A DNA stretch of 64,000 nt from Ulota crispa. Lineage: Eukaryota > Streptophyta > Bryopsida > Orthotrichales > Orthotrichaceae. The translations under genes and the position numbers were made by a program. This document shows, one piece after another, positions 46,724-56,561 of the stretch. Positions within the stretch are counted from its first letter, which is position 1, and every line of letters starts with the position of its first letter. The stretch covers positions 8,556,817 to 8,620,816 of the forward strand of contig OY987249.1 in NCBI GenBank assembly GCA_963920765.1. Reading direction: 5' to 3'. A model generated the notes under the pieces. It had not been told where the DNA came from, made no database searches, and saw nothing but the letters and a program-made list of their open reading frames with translations.

Positions 46724-46814
46724 TTACCCGTCAGGAAATGATTCCAAATTGTTGTTAGCAGCACAGCCGAAACTCTGATGACCGTCGTGATGGAATATCT
46801 CATCATCCGGGCAA
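46724..46814 (-). ncRNA. C/D box snoRNA, target not assigned
   Basis: On the minus strand a 7-bp terminal stem (TTGCCCG with CGGGTAA, one G-U) brackets box C ATGATGA (46806-46800) and box D CTGA (46734-46731). Length 91 nt. I see no convincing internal C'/D'. The guide upstream of D (AATTTGGAATCATTTC) matches no rRNA stretch I can recall. Its position between the other candidates, and the stem, support it. Confidence 0.6.
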
Positions 46815-46848
46815 CAACATACAACCTATGACTTCATCCAAATATACA

Positions 46849-47266
46849 TAAGGTAGAAACACCCATAACCCAAGAAAATCTGTGAATAGATGTAATTATA
46901 AGGATGTACAACATGTGAACATGAAACATTAGTGTGCAACACCATGAAGTGTGTAACACCCATAACCATCACTGTACTCATAACCATCACCTCTAAAATC
47001 TTGAAAAATTTGTGGAAGTTAATAGATGTAATTACAAGGATGTACAACATATGGACATGAAACCTTAATGTTGGTATTAGGTGCAATTATAGTCAGCTCT
47101 TCAAAAATTCACAACTTATTCTCATAATATCCAAATTATACATTCAATGGTGCAAACTCATCATCATTTTTCTCTTGATAATAGGATCCTATAATTTGCT
47201 AGATGTTTATTAATAATCATCATATTCAAAACCCTTAATTTGACGGTTATGGGTGCTGCTACCTTA
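46849..47266. mobile_element. TIR element with TAAGGTAG ends, copy 2, inside the snoRNA cluster
   Basis: The left end is TAAGGTAGAAACACCCATAA and the right end, reverse-complemented, TAAGGTAGCAGCACCCATAA. An internal duplication repeats CACCCATAACC and GATGTAATTA.AAGGATGTAC. Both sides carry CCTATGACTT.ATC.AAATAT (46825-46846 and 47271-47290), longer and less exact than a target duplication. Copies: 22578-22981 and 48556-48889. Confidence 0.65.
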
Positions 47267-47304
47267 CAGCCTATGACTTTATCGAAATATATACATTTAC
47301 AATT

Positions 47305-47410
47305 GTTTCTCTCAGACAAATGCCTCGTTTATGCTTCAGAGTAACTGGCAAGCCAGCGGTTAACAAGGATCAGCAGCGCCACATAACACTAAAATAAGAC
47401 ATCTCAGTGC
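47305..47410 (-). ncRNA. possible C/D box snoRNA with 25S rRNA guide
   Basis: On the minus strand ACGAGGCATTTG (47328-47317) is followed by TCTGA (box D or D' at 47315-47312). The 12 nt are complementary to CAAATGCCTCGT, a conserved 25S rRNA stretch I recall (GCCAAATGCCTCGTC). Boxes C on either side are poor: GAGATGT near 47405 and GCTGATC near 47370 are only weak fits, so the ends given are approximate. Position and strand agree with the cluster. Confidence 0.35.
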
Positions 47411-47439
47411 CAGCTACAACTTGCCTTCACTTGCACCTT

Positions 47440-47965
47440 AAACTCAGATTCGTCATCTAAAGTCGTAATCACCGAGAATACAACGAAAAGAAGAAACCCT
47501 AACTCACAAGAAAAAATTCAAAGACTCTCGATCTAAGCTTATGTGAGAGATCGCAAAAACGAAAAACGACAGCACTGGTTGAAAGGAATGCAAACCTATT
47601 CACCATTGAAAGCTTTAAAACTTGCACCTCAAACTCAGATTCGTCATCTAAAATCGTCATCACCGAGAATTTAAAGAACAAACCCTAACTCACAATAAAA
47701 AAATCAAAGGCTCTCTATCGATGTACAAAATCGAAAAAACAATCAACAACATCAGTAATGAAGAGAAATGCAAGCCTACTGAACATTGAAAGCTTTAAAA
47801 CAGGAAGAGTCGTCATCACCGAGAATACAAAGAAGAAACCTAACTCATACGAAAATATTCAAAGATTCTCGATCTATGTGCAAGATCGGAATAAACAATA
47901 AACAACATCAGTAGTTGAAAAGAATGCAAGCCTACTGAATATTAAAAGCTTTAAAACAGAAAGGC
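47440..47965 (-). repeat. three tandem ~155-190-bp units in the 5' part of the snoRNA transcription unit
   Basis: Each unit holds, in plus orientation, CACCGAGAAT.., AAACCCTAACTCA (decayed to AAACCTAACTCA in the third), TTCAAAG.CTCTCGATC or its equivalent, AATGCAA.CCTA and GAAAGCTTTAAAAC. Two units also have CTCAGATTCGTCATCTAAA. Read on the minus strand they have no long frame. They may be repeated promoter or leader segments, since each carries a telobox. Confidence 0.6.
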
Positions 47966-48176
47966 AGCGCGTGTGAGGAACGCTTCGTTAGGTGGCGGCG
48001 CCGTAACCTACGAAGAAACAGGGTTACCGTAAAATACACAGCGATTTGCCACGGACATCCTCAAGCAATAACTTAACACGAAAGACCTAATTCCTGACCT
48101 CCGCAAACACGATGACGAAGAAATCTACAAGAGCTCTGTAAAGAGAACACAATGAGGAGAACGAGGAAGAGCGGAG

Positions 48177-48222
48177 TTTTATATGCAAAAGACCTCGACG
48201 TCTTGCGAACTGCAAACCCTAA
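48177..48222 (-). promoter_or_regulatory. telobox plus TATA promoter of the snoRNA cluster
   Basis: On the minus strand TATAAAA lies at 48183-48177, with a telobox (AAACCCTAA on the plus strand, 48214-48222) about 30 bp upstream. CT-rich leader-like sequence begins about 30 bp downstream. Telobox-containing TATA promoters are typical of plant snoRNA clusters and ribosome-biogenesis genes. The start near 48150 and the link to the snoRNAs 0.8-1.7 kb further on are inferred from orientation. Confidence 0.5.
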
Positions 48223-48257
48223 TATTATTGTTAACTTCAGTTGTACTCCCCTCCTCA

Positions 48258-48530
48258 TCCACAGTTCATCCACAAGTCATCCACAGTTCATCCACAAGTC
48301 ATCCACAGTTCATCCACAAGTCATCCACAGTTCATCCACAAGTCATCCACAGTTCATCCACAAGTCATCCACAGTTCATCCACAAGTCATCCACAGTTCA
48401 TCCACAAGTCATCCACAGTTCATCCACAAGTCATCCACAGTTCATCCACAAGTCATCCACAGTTCATCCACAAGTCATCCACAGTTCATCCACAAGTCAT
48501 CCACAGTTCATCCACAATTCATCCACAATT
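48258..48530. repeat. 22-bp minisatellite upstream of the snoRNA promoter
   Basis: Eleven essentially identical units of ACAGTTCATCCACAAGTCATCC, plus two variants at the right end (TTCATCCACAATTCATCC). There is virtually no divergence, implying recent expansion. All three plus-strand frames stay open (VHPQVIHSSST-type), which explains overlapping frames of 105-127 codons; none is believed to be a gene. No spacers, so not CRISPR. Confidence 0.95.
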
Positions 48531-48555
48531 CATGAAATTTCGTTCAGCTTTCATC

Positions 48556-48889
48556 TAAGGTAGGAACACCCATAAGCGTCACTGTCCCCATAACCGTCAT
48601 CTCTAAAATCTTGAAAAATTTGTGGAAATGAATAGATGTAATTATAAGGGTGTATAACATGTGAACATGAAACCTTAGTGTTGGTTATGGGTGCAATGGC
48701 AGTTTGCTCTTTATAAATTCACAACTTCTTCTCATAGTATCCAAATGATACATCTAAAAGTGCAGACATCCGAAAGTGCAGATTCATTTATTTTTTGTTC
48801 CTAATAGGATCTTATAATTTGCTAGTTGTTTATTAATAGTCATCATGTTCAAAACCCTTAGTTTGACATTTATGGGTGCTTCTACCTTA
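48556..48889. mobile_element. TIR element with TAAGGTAG ends, copy 3
   Basis: The left end is TAAGGTAGGAACACCCATAA and the right end, reverse-complemented, TAAGGTAGAAGCACCCATAA. The interior is collinear with 46849-47266 (CTCTAAAATCTTGAAAAATTTG, ATAGATGTAATTA, CATGAAACCTTA). No clear target duplication. Confidence 0.65.
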
Positions 48890-48925
48890 TTCTTAATTTG
48901 GCAATTTTGCCACCTTGAATATTAA

Positions 48926-49760
48926 CCCCTAAAGGCCCAAGCCCTCTTTTTCTGTAAAAGTCACTCAAAACTATCAGTTTTGGAGGAATCGGTAGAAAGG
49001 TAGGAAAAAAACTTTTTTTGGAAATCCAACCATAAGGTCATGCCTTAGACTATGGGAGGTACTTGTGGGAAAAAATCAGCTCATTCTAGAAGTAGAGGAG
49101 TGAGATACTGACGTCTAAAGTGAAATATATATACATGTATAAATATAAATAAATAAATATATATATATATATCTATAGATATAGATATATATAGATATAT
49201 AGATATAGATATATATAGATATATAGATATATATATATATACATATATATAGATATATATATATAGATATATATAGATATATATATATATATATATATAT
49301 TGCCCAAAAACTTCAGAAGCCTTTGACAGCTCCCATATCAAAAAAATTGCTCTACGCAAAGTTGAGGGTTTTTTTTCTCACGTAGAAGACCAAGTTAGGT
49401 AAGTGTGGGAGAATTTTCAAATGAATTGGAGGTGTGAATCATACTTTGTAAAATTCTCCAATGCCATAAGGTCATGAAATTTGCATATACACTAGGCAAA
49501 GTTGGAGGATATATGCAAAATTTAGGAATTTGAATTATTGTGATCCAAAAGGTAAAAACCAAGAAATCTTAATCTACTACAACTTAGAAAAAAAAATCAA
49601 AAAACAAATATACAAATTGCTCAGAAAAGTAAAGCAACAAATTTTGCAAGAGCCAAAAGGAATGGAGGTTTGGGAGTCCTAGTGCTACCCGCAAACTAAA
49701 ACTTCTCATAACTTTCATCTTATCAATCAAAATTGAATGATTCAAAGCTTCCTACGCTTT
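48926..49760. repeat. long dispersed repeat with TTAACCCCTAAAGG end, interrupted by a microsatellite
   Basis: Left boundary TTAA at 48922-48925, then CCCCTAAAGGCCCAAG. Collinear with 3284-3960, but an (ATAG/AT)n tract of about 180 bp (49125-49300) replaces a 12-A run at the corresponding point (3487-3498). Homology fades after 49760, where the right half is missing. Confidence 0.6.
49125..49300. repeat. (AT)n/(ATAG)n compound microsatellite
   Basis: Irregular alternation of TA and TAGA units over about 175 bp. The minus-strand Ile/Tyr frame through it is an artefact. Confidence 0.95.
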
Positions 49761-50479
49761 CCATGCTAGATAGGGGTTCAAGCTTCCCTCCAATTTTGAT
49801 TGTCCAACCCCCATTTTCAAGGTTTGTAGTGGCTGGAGGGCCTAAACCACTATTTTGAATGGGCCCCATGGGTCATATGGCATTAAAAGAATTCATGATT
49901 TTTTTAGGAAAAACTACAAAGTCATTTTAAATGAATATATTGTAATACAAAAAGTAATGTTCAAAATCTATTATAATTTAAAAACTTAATGATATTTGGA
50001 GAAGATAGGAGTTACCAAATATTTTACTAATTAAATTATTGACATTGCAATAACTAAACTTGCACGTTTTTTTAATAGCATACTTTTTTCACCAATTTAA
50101 CACAATGAAAAAAAGATACTTAAGTTGATAAAAAGATCAAATGAAATTTTATTAAACCCTCAACCTCTGTAGAACCAACACAGTAAACTTGTGAAAAATT
50201 TCATGTTATTTTAAGTTAAGTCCTACTCAAATTAAAATTCCTACTTTCAAAAAAATAACAGTAATTTAACTAATACATAGTTGATAAACTGTCTAACTAT
50301 AGAAAATAAAAAGGTACCTAATAACCAATTAGCTTTTCTACAAAACAAGAAACAAAAACTTGAATATCGATCTCCACATTTTGTGTATCAAAAACTTTAG
50401 AAAATTTTAACTCTACAAATCAATATTTTCATAAAGCTTTGACTAATTTACTTATTTAGTTCATCCTAATATAATCATG
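49761..50479. other. AT-rich spacer
   Basis: No gene or element boundary recognised. Confidence 0.4.
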
Positions 50480-52760
50480 AAGAACGTACTCTACTGTATT
50501 TCTCCAAATTGTACGCAAATACAATTCTCAAAATTGTACTCAAACATAACTATTTAAAATATACTCTACTTTAAATTTCTACAAATTACACTCTAATGTA
50601 ATCCTCAAAACTACACACTAATAAAATTATCAAAAATAAACTTTTATGTATTTCGTAAAATCTTACTCTAATGTAATTCTCAAAATTGTACTCTAACCAG
50701 AAAAATAACACTATAATCTAATACAATTCTCAAAATTGTACTCTAACAAAAATAAATCAAAACTATAACCTACTATAATTCTCAAAATTGTAATCTAATG
50801 TAATTTTCAAGATCATACTCTAATGTACTTTGTTTACACTATACTCAACCATAATTCTCAAAATTCTACTCTAGGGTAGTTCTCAAAATTCTACTCTAAA
50901 GTAATATTCAAAATCCTAGTCCAGGGTAACTCTCAAAATTCTACTCTAATGTAACTCTCAAAACTATACTCTAGGGTAACTTTCAAACCTCTACTCTAAT
51001 GTAGTTCTTAAAATTCTACTCTAATGTAATTTTCAAAATACTTCTCTAATGCAACTCTCAAACCTTTACGTTTTTGTGATTCTCAAAATTCTACTGTAAT
51101 GTAATTCTCAAAATCCTACTCTACTGTAATTCTCAAAATTCTATTCTACTATATTCTCTAAGTTATAGTCTAGGGTTATTGTCAAAATCTTCCTATTGCG
51201 ATTCTCAAAATTCTATTCTACTGCATTTCTCAAACTTCTATTCTAATATGCTTCTTAAAATTATATTCTACTGCAATTCTCAAACTTCTATTCTAATATG
51301 CTTCTCAAAGTTGTACTCTAATGTAATTTGTAAAATTTTATTGTAATGTAACTCTTATAATTCTACTCTAATTTAATTCTCAAAATTCTACTCTAATGTA
51401 GTTTTCAAATTTCTACCCTAAAGTAATTCTCATAATTCTATTGTAATGTAATTCTCAAAATCCTACTCTAATGTAATTCTTACCAATTTTTACAAACCTC
51501 CCCCAATCTATAACTTAAATCATCCAAATACTCAAGTAGAGCAACAATCAATATTTAATAAACTACAAAGACAACAAGGAGCTCAACCACCCAACCATAG
51601 AGAGATTAATTCCCCAAAGAATTAATCTCCTCACCCTCCGAGCCCCATCTTATACTATCTATCCTTTCATAAGAGTAGAAGTATTTTAACTATTTTTAGC
51701 TTTCTATCTTTACTATTCATCCTCAACTAACTGTTACTCTCAAATATCTACTTTACAAGAATTAATCTCTTCACCCTCCGAGCCCCATCTTATACTATCT
51801 ATCCTTTCATAAGAGTAGAAGTATTTTAACTATTTTTAGCTTTCTATCTGTACTATTCATCCTCAACTAACTGTTACTCTCAAATATCTACTTTAATGTA
51901 ATTCTCAAAATTCTACTCTAGGGTAACTCTCAAAACTCTACTATAATAATATACTCAAAATTCTTCTCTAATGTGATTCTCCAAACTCTATTCTAATGTT
52001 ATTCTCAAAATTCTACACTCTTGTAACTCTCAAAACTCTACTCTAATGTTATTCTCAAAATTCTTCTCTAATCTGATTCTCCAAACTATATCTACTCTAA
52101 TGTTATTCTAATGATACTACACTCTTGTAATTCTCAAATACCTACTCTAATGCTATTCTCAAAGTTTTACTATAGGGTAACTCTCACAATTTTACTCTAA
52201 TGCTATTCTCAAAGTTTTACTATACGGTAACTCTCACAATTTTACTCTATTGTAATTCTCAAAGTTTTACTCTAGGGTAACTCTCAAAACTCTACTCTAA
52301 TGATATTCTCAAAATTCTATTCTAATGTAATTCTTAAATTATTCTCTAATCTAATTCTCAAAACTCTAGTGTAATGTGATTCTCATTCTACACTTTTGTA
52401 ATTCTCAAATATTTTCTCTTATATAATTCTCAAAATTCTATTATAATGTAACTCTCAAAATTCAACTCTAATGTAACTGTCAAAAATCTACTCTAATGTA
52501 ATTCTCAAAATTCTACTCTACTATAATTCTCAAAATTCTATTCTAATATAGTTGTCAAGATTCTATGCTAATGCAATTTTCAAAGTTATATTCTAGGGTA
52601 ACTTTCAAATCTCTACTCTAATGTTATTCTCTAAGTTCTACTCTAATATAACTTTCAAAATTCTACTCTAATGTAATTCTCAGAATCCTCCTCTAATGTA
52701 ATTCTCAAAAGTACACTCTAATGTAATTGTTAAAACTGTATTCTATTGTATTTCTCATAC
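50480..52760 (+). repeat. 2.3-kb degenerate satellite, ~25-bp unit
   Basis: Unit about TCTCAAAATTCTACTCTAAT followed by GTAAT, repeated on the order of 90 times with many substitutions and a common variant in which CTAATGTAA becomes CTAGGGTAA. Reverse-oriented remnants occur at 15290-15490 and around 53985-54560. Stops occur throughout, so it is non-coding. Confidence 0.85.
51618..51897. repeat. two 140-bp direct repeats within the satellite
   Basis: 51618-51757 and 51758-51897 are nearly identical; I count two or three differences. Each begins AGAATTAATCTC..TCACCCTCCGAGCCCC and includes TTTCATAAGAGTAGAAG. The block has lost most satellite periodicity and looks like a recent tandem duplication. 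Confidence 0.9.
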
Positions 52761-53014
52761 ATATATATTTTATTAAGCGTCATGACTTTCATTAAGAAGA
52801 ACTGAGTTATTGGCTATTTATACATGGGATTTCAAGCAACCAAAGAAATATTTAAAGTAAAAGACAAAGTAAAAGTAAATGACAAAGTAAAAGTGATAGA
52901 CAAAAACACAAAGTCAAAGTAAAAGACAAAGCAAAAGTAAAACACAAAGTAAAGGTAAAAGTGGGTTTGAGGATTTTTGAGGAGATAAAGTAAATTTGTA
53001 TTAAATTCTCAATT
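52761..53014. repeat. AAAGTAAAAG short tandem tract and spacer
   Basis: About 52850-52965 consists of imperfect (ACAAAGTAAAAGTAA) repeats between the satellite and the palindrome. Confidence 0.6.
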
Positions 53015-53726
53015 GGAACTGTAAAGGACTAAGTGTTTCTTCGAGGGACAAATGGGATTTTCGGCATGTACCTATGGCTAAATTACTTTTTGAAACTTTT
53101 ATGGAAGATGGGAATTCAAAGATCTATGTGGGCATCTATGTTTTTCCTCATTTTGACATTTATCAAAGAAGTTAAAAACGAGTTTTTGAGAATTTTTGTT
53201 TGATGGGCAGCCCAAAAACATCTTTAAAAATTGCATTTTGTAAAAGTAAAAATTTGAGGTTAGTTCTTTAGACTTATGTATATGTGGGAAGCTTCAAATC
53301 ATTCAATTCTAATTGATGAGATGAAAGTTATGAGAAGTTTTAGTTTGCGGGTAGGCATAGATTTGAGATTTTCCACACCTACACTCAAACTAAAACTTCT
53401 CATAACTTTCATCTCATCAATTAGAACTGAATGATTGAAAGCTTCCCACATATACATAAGTCTAAAGAACTAACCTCAAAATTTTATTTTAAAAAAATGC
53501 AATTTTTAAAGAAGTTTTTGGGCTGCCCGCCAAACTAAAATTCTTAGAAACTCATTTTTAACTTCTTCAATAAATGTTGGAATGAGGAAAAACATAGATA
53601 CCCACCCAGATCTTTGAATTCCCCATTTTCCATAAAAGTTCCAAAAAATCACATAAAGTGATGTAGCCATAGGTACATGCCCAAAATCCCATTTGTCCCC
53701 CGAGGGAACACTTGGTCCTTTAGGGG
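53015..53726. mobile_element. 0.7-kb palindrome made of two inverted copies of the dispersed TTAA-ended repeat
   Basis: The right arm (about 53376-53726) is the same sequence as 3890-4221 and 40020-40393 and ends CCTTTAGGGG before TTAA (53727-53730). The left arm is its inverse and begins TAAAGGACTAAGTG, having lost the outer TTAACCCC. The arms match closely (ACTTCTCATAACTTTCATCT and partner) around a centre near 53370. Non-coding. Confidence 0.7.
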
Positions 53727-53984
53727 TTAATAAATGGCTGGTAATAAATGCAAAAACATGGGACCATATTTTTGAACACATTTTTTTTTTGTCAAGGATT
53801 GGACGTAAGCAATTAATTTTGATTTTCCTTTGCATTCTCAAGTTAGTTCTTTTCAATTAAATTGTGCGCATGGAACTAGGAACCATGAAAAAAATATTTG
53901 TTGTAATCTTGGGAATCACTTGGGTGTATCCAAAAACTAAACCATAGACTGGCAAGACTTTTTATGGATACCCCAAGGAAATTT

Positions 53985-54560
53985 GTGTTTTGACAATAGT
54001 TTTGAGGAATACATTAGGGATAGTCATGGCACTTACTTCTCAGGCTGCGGAGAATGAGAATGCAAACGTGTCTCTCGTAGATTGATTGTCGGAGCCTCCG
54101 CCTTGGTTTGCATGCAAAACATCTCACATGCCCATTCTTGTCCTCCGGAGGTAAAGAATGAGGGTTTTGCAGGAGATGTTTCACCTCTAGCAACCCATGT
54201 TTTACCTCGTCGTCTTGTTTTTATTGTCAATTGATTGCTCTGGTTGGTGGAGAGCGCATCTTCTAGAAAGCAAGTAATCATTCCCCATTCTCATTCTCCA
54301 AATCAAACAAACGAGGTGTCACACCATTTTCACGAAGAATGAGCTCCTATTGGCTTCTCTTTTCCCTCCACAACTTCTCAATCTCCATTCTCTTTTCATT
54401 CTTAGAGAAACCGTGACTACCCTATTAGAGTATATATTTGAGAAAGACATTAGAGTACATTTTTGAGGAAAATATTAGAGTACAGTTTTGAGAAATATAT
54501 TAGAGTACAAATTTGAGGAATGAGAAATACATAAGAGCATAGTTTGCAGTACGTGAGATT
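53985..54560 (-). repeat. reverse-oriented 25-bp satellite remnant split by a TIR element
   Basis: Satellite units (TTTTGAGGAATACATTAG..) occur at 53990-54015 and continue at 54424-54560 (ATTAGAGTA.A.TTTGAGAAA, four or five units). The interval between them is the element at 54016-54423. Confidence 0.6.
54016..54423. mobile_element. 408-bp TIR element with ATT target duplication
   Basis: The left end is AGGGATAGTCATGGCAC and the right end, reverse-complemented, AGGGTAGTCACGGTTTC. ATT flanks both sides (54013-54015, 54424-54426). A related, longer copy is at 58768-59384. Three-bp duplications fit PIF/Harbinger or CACTA elements, but the ends match neither consensus well. Non-coding. Confidence 0.65.
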
Positions 54561-55280
54561 TCAACTTTTTTTTTACATTTTGATCTAATCTAACCCCATC
54601 TTTGGACATTGTGTGCCCAAAATTGTATTCAAGTTTGTGGGTTGTGAAATATGGAACATTTGACTTGGCGTTGACCAAATGATTGCATCCATCTCATGTT
54701 GGACTTTTTGCACTATTTGGGCTTCATTATGCTTTCATAACGTTATCTATTGTTTTATCATTTTAATCTAAAATTTTTTCTTCTCTTTGCTTTTTTTTTC
54801 AAAGTTTGGAACTTGTAGGAAAATCTGAAACCTTCCTACACCTTCTTATTACCAAACATATGCACGTCCAGTATAAGATTAGCTTAGAATCTTGACTCGA
54901 ATCTTGAGTTGAGCTATTAGGGACCTTTCACACTATTTCGCACGTCCCAATTTTCACTGAATTTTGAGAATTTGATTGGAGCAGAGTCAAAAGTTGGGAC
55001 GTGGCATTTCCTCGGGCATTTCACACTATGTTCCAAATCCCACGTCTTGGTGCATCCCTACTTGGAAATTTTGCCGCCAAAGAAGGTGGCACTTCACTCA
55101 AAGTTTGAGTCGACCATTTTGCTAAACCCAACTTTCACCTCAAGTCCCATATTTCTGCATATAATATTCATAACTTTCTTTAGCACTGCTTTTTGCTTTT
55201 AAACCCAACCAAGTTGGGATTTAGTGTTGCAATGGGACTTATAGAGATAGGACATGGGACATAGTAAACCACCCCTGAGG
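54561..55280. other. intergenic sequence, no gene recognised
   Basis: AT-rich with scattered phrases such as GGGACGTG and CCCACGTCTTGG. One 76-codon plus-strand frame (54972-55202) lacks recognisable content. Near 54895-55260 phrases like TTTCACACTAT recur, suggesting a decayed repeat. Confidence 0.35.
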
Positions 55281-55701
55281 CCCGGTTCAGACTAGGAAGC
55301 AGACAAGATTCAAGAACATCTTATTGGCCGGTGGGAGGGTCTTGTCCACTAGAGTTTTCATAGTGAAATAAATGGCAAGTAGATGGAAACGCCATGTCAT
55401 TACCTTTTCCTGCCAAAACTAGGGAGGAGCTCACTTATAGCGGACAAGATTTGGGATCACCTCCCAAGGTGACCCCAAATGGACAAAACACTCCCTCTCA
55501 CTTTGTGTGAGGTAATGACAAAATTGGGTCAATTAAGAATAGAAAGAATAAAAGTACTCCTCCACTAGACATCTAGTGCTCAGTATGAAAGCAATCATCG
55601 GACGGACAAATCCATGATGACATGGCAATTTCCCCTCCAAAATCCACCACCGGACAAGGGCTTTCGTCTGGTGGCTCTGGATGTCTTGGTCTAAACTAGG
55701 C
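55281..55701. mobile_element. Tourist-like TIR element, degenerate
   Basis: The left end is GGCCCGGTTCAGACTAGG and the right end, reverse-complemented, GCCTAGTTTAGACC. Same end type as the better-preserved element at 56238-56561. No matching target duplication could be read. Non-coding. Confidence 0.45.
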
Positions 55702-56237
55702 TACTTGCAAAAATGGAAGGTAGGACATAGTATAAACAATCTCTTAGTCTAGTCTTTATTGTTTTCTTTTTGCTTTCTCTCTAACTTCAAACTGTTTTGT
55801 GGTTGGATAAGGTAGACACATTGTTCTTCAATCCCTCCCCAATTCTGCACCCTACTTTTGAGGACTTCTCCACCCATTGTTGAACCTAAAGTGGAGCAAT
55901 GAATACCTCTTCCACAAGCAAATTCTGCCACATGTCAGGTGCTAAACTACTTTGAGATGGTTGGGATTGGGACCCTCAAGTGCCATCATAGGAACTCATC
56001 CAAGGAGCTTTCAAGGGTAGTCTAGAGTCACTAATAGGGACCCAATGAGCTGCTACTTTGCTCTTGAATATAAAATAATCTATAACACTTTTTTCCACAA
56101 AATTTATGTTCCACAATAGCTTGTTGAAAGGCTAACCCTACCGATTTTTTTCTTGAATTTTCTGAGACCTAGGTTTTCCCAAACCCTTAAACTATCGGAT
56201 ATGGGTGTGTCTACCTTAGGTTTGCATTGTGGGGTTA
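55702..56237. other. spacer with the right end of a TAAGGTAG-type element
   Basis: No gene. At 56178-56218 AAACCCTTAAACTA..ATATGGGTGTGTCTACCTTA matches the right terminus of the elements at 46849 and 48556; the left terminus was not found. Confidence 0.4.
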
Positions 56238-56561
56238 GGCCTAGTTCAGATTAGTGTTCGGCCAAAAATTTCTCAAACATGATTGGTTGAAATTTGGTTT
56301 TTCTTCGCTGTTGGGTTTAGACTGCACGTTAGTCCGGTACTTTTACATCCATCTTCACCACCGTGGGGACCACCCTACATAGCCACGTTAGCGACCAAGA
56401 TAGTGACGATTTGGGGCCTGCTCCAAAGGTGGTACCAAACTTGTCTGACAGAGGCACACTCTTGGATGACATGCGATTACACGAAATTTTTTCTATCAAG
56501 CAAAACACTGGATGGGGTGCCGATTTCCGTGTCTCGACCGATCGCTAGTCTGAACCGGGCC
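56238..56561. mobile_element. 324-bp Tourist-like (PIF/Harbinger) MITE with TTA target duplication
   Basis: The left TIR is GGCCTAGTTCAGATTAG and the right TIR, reverse-complemented, GGCCCGGTTCAGACTAG. TTA flanks both sides (56235-56237, 56562-56564). GGCC-starting ends and a TTA duplication are characteristic of Tourist/PIF-Harbinger MITEs. A 103-codon plus-strand frame crosses it and is not believed. Confidence 0.75.

Noticed and set aside
47640-47685. GGTGATGACG..GAATCTGAG on the minus strand as an additional C/D snoRNA
   Set aside because: Box C to box D distance is only about 20 nt, too short for a snoRNA.
48152-48563. Overlapping plus-strand frames of 105-127 codons rich in HPQVIHSSST
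   Set aside because: They only read the 22-bp minisatellite in three registers; no unique sequence, promoter or splice context supports a protein. The repeats have no unique spacers, so the array is also not CRISPR.
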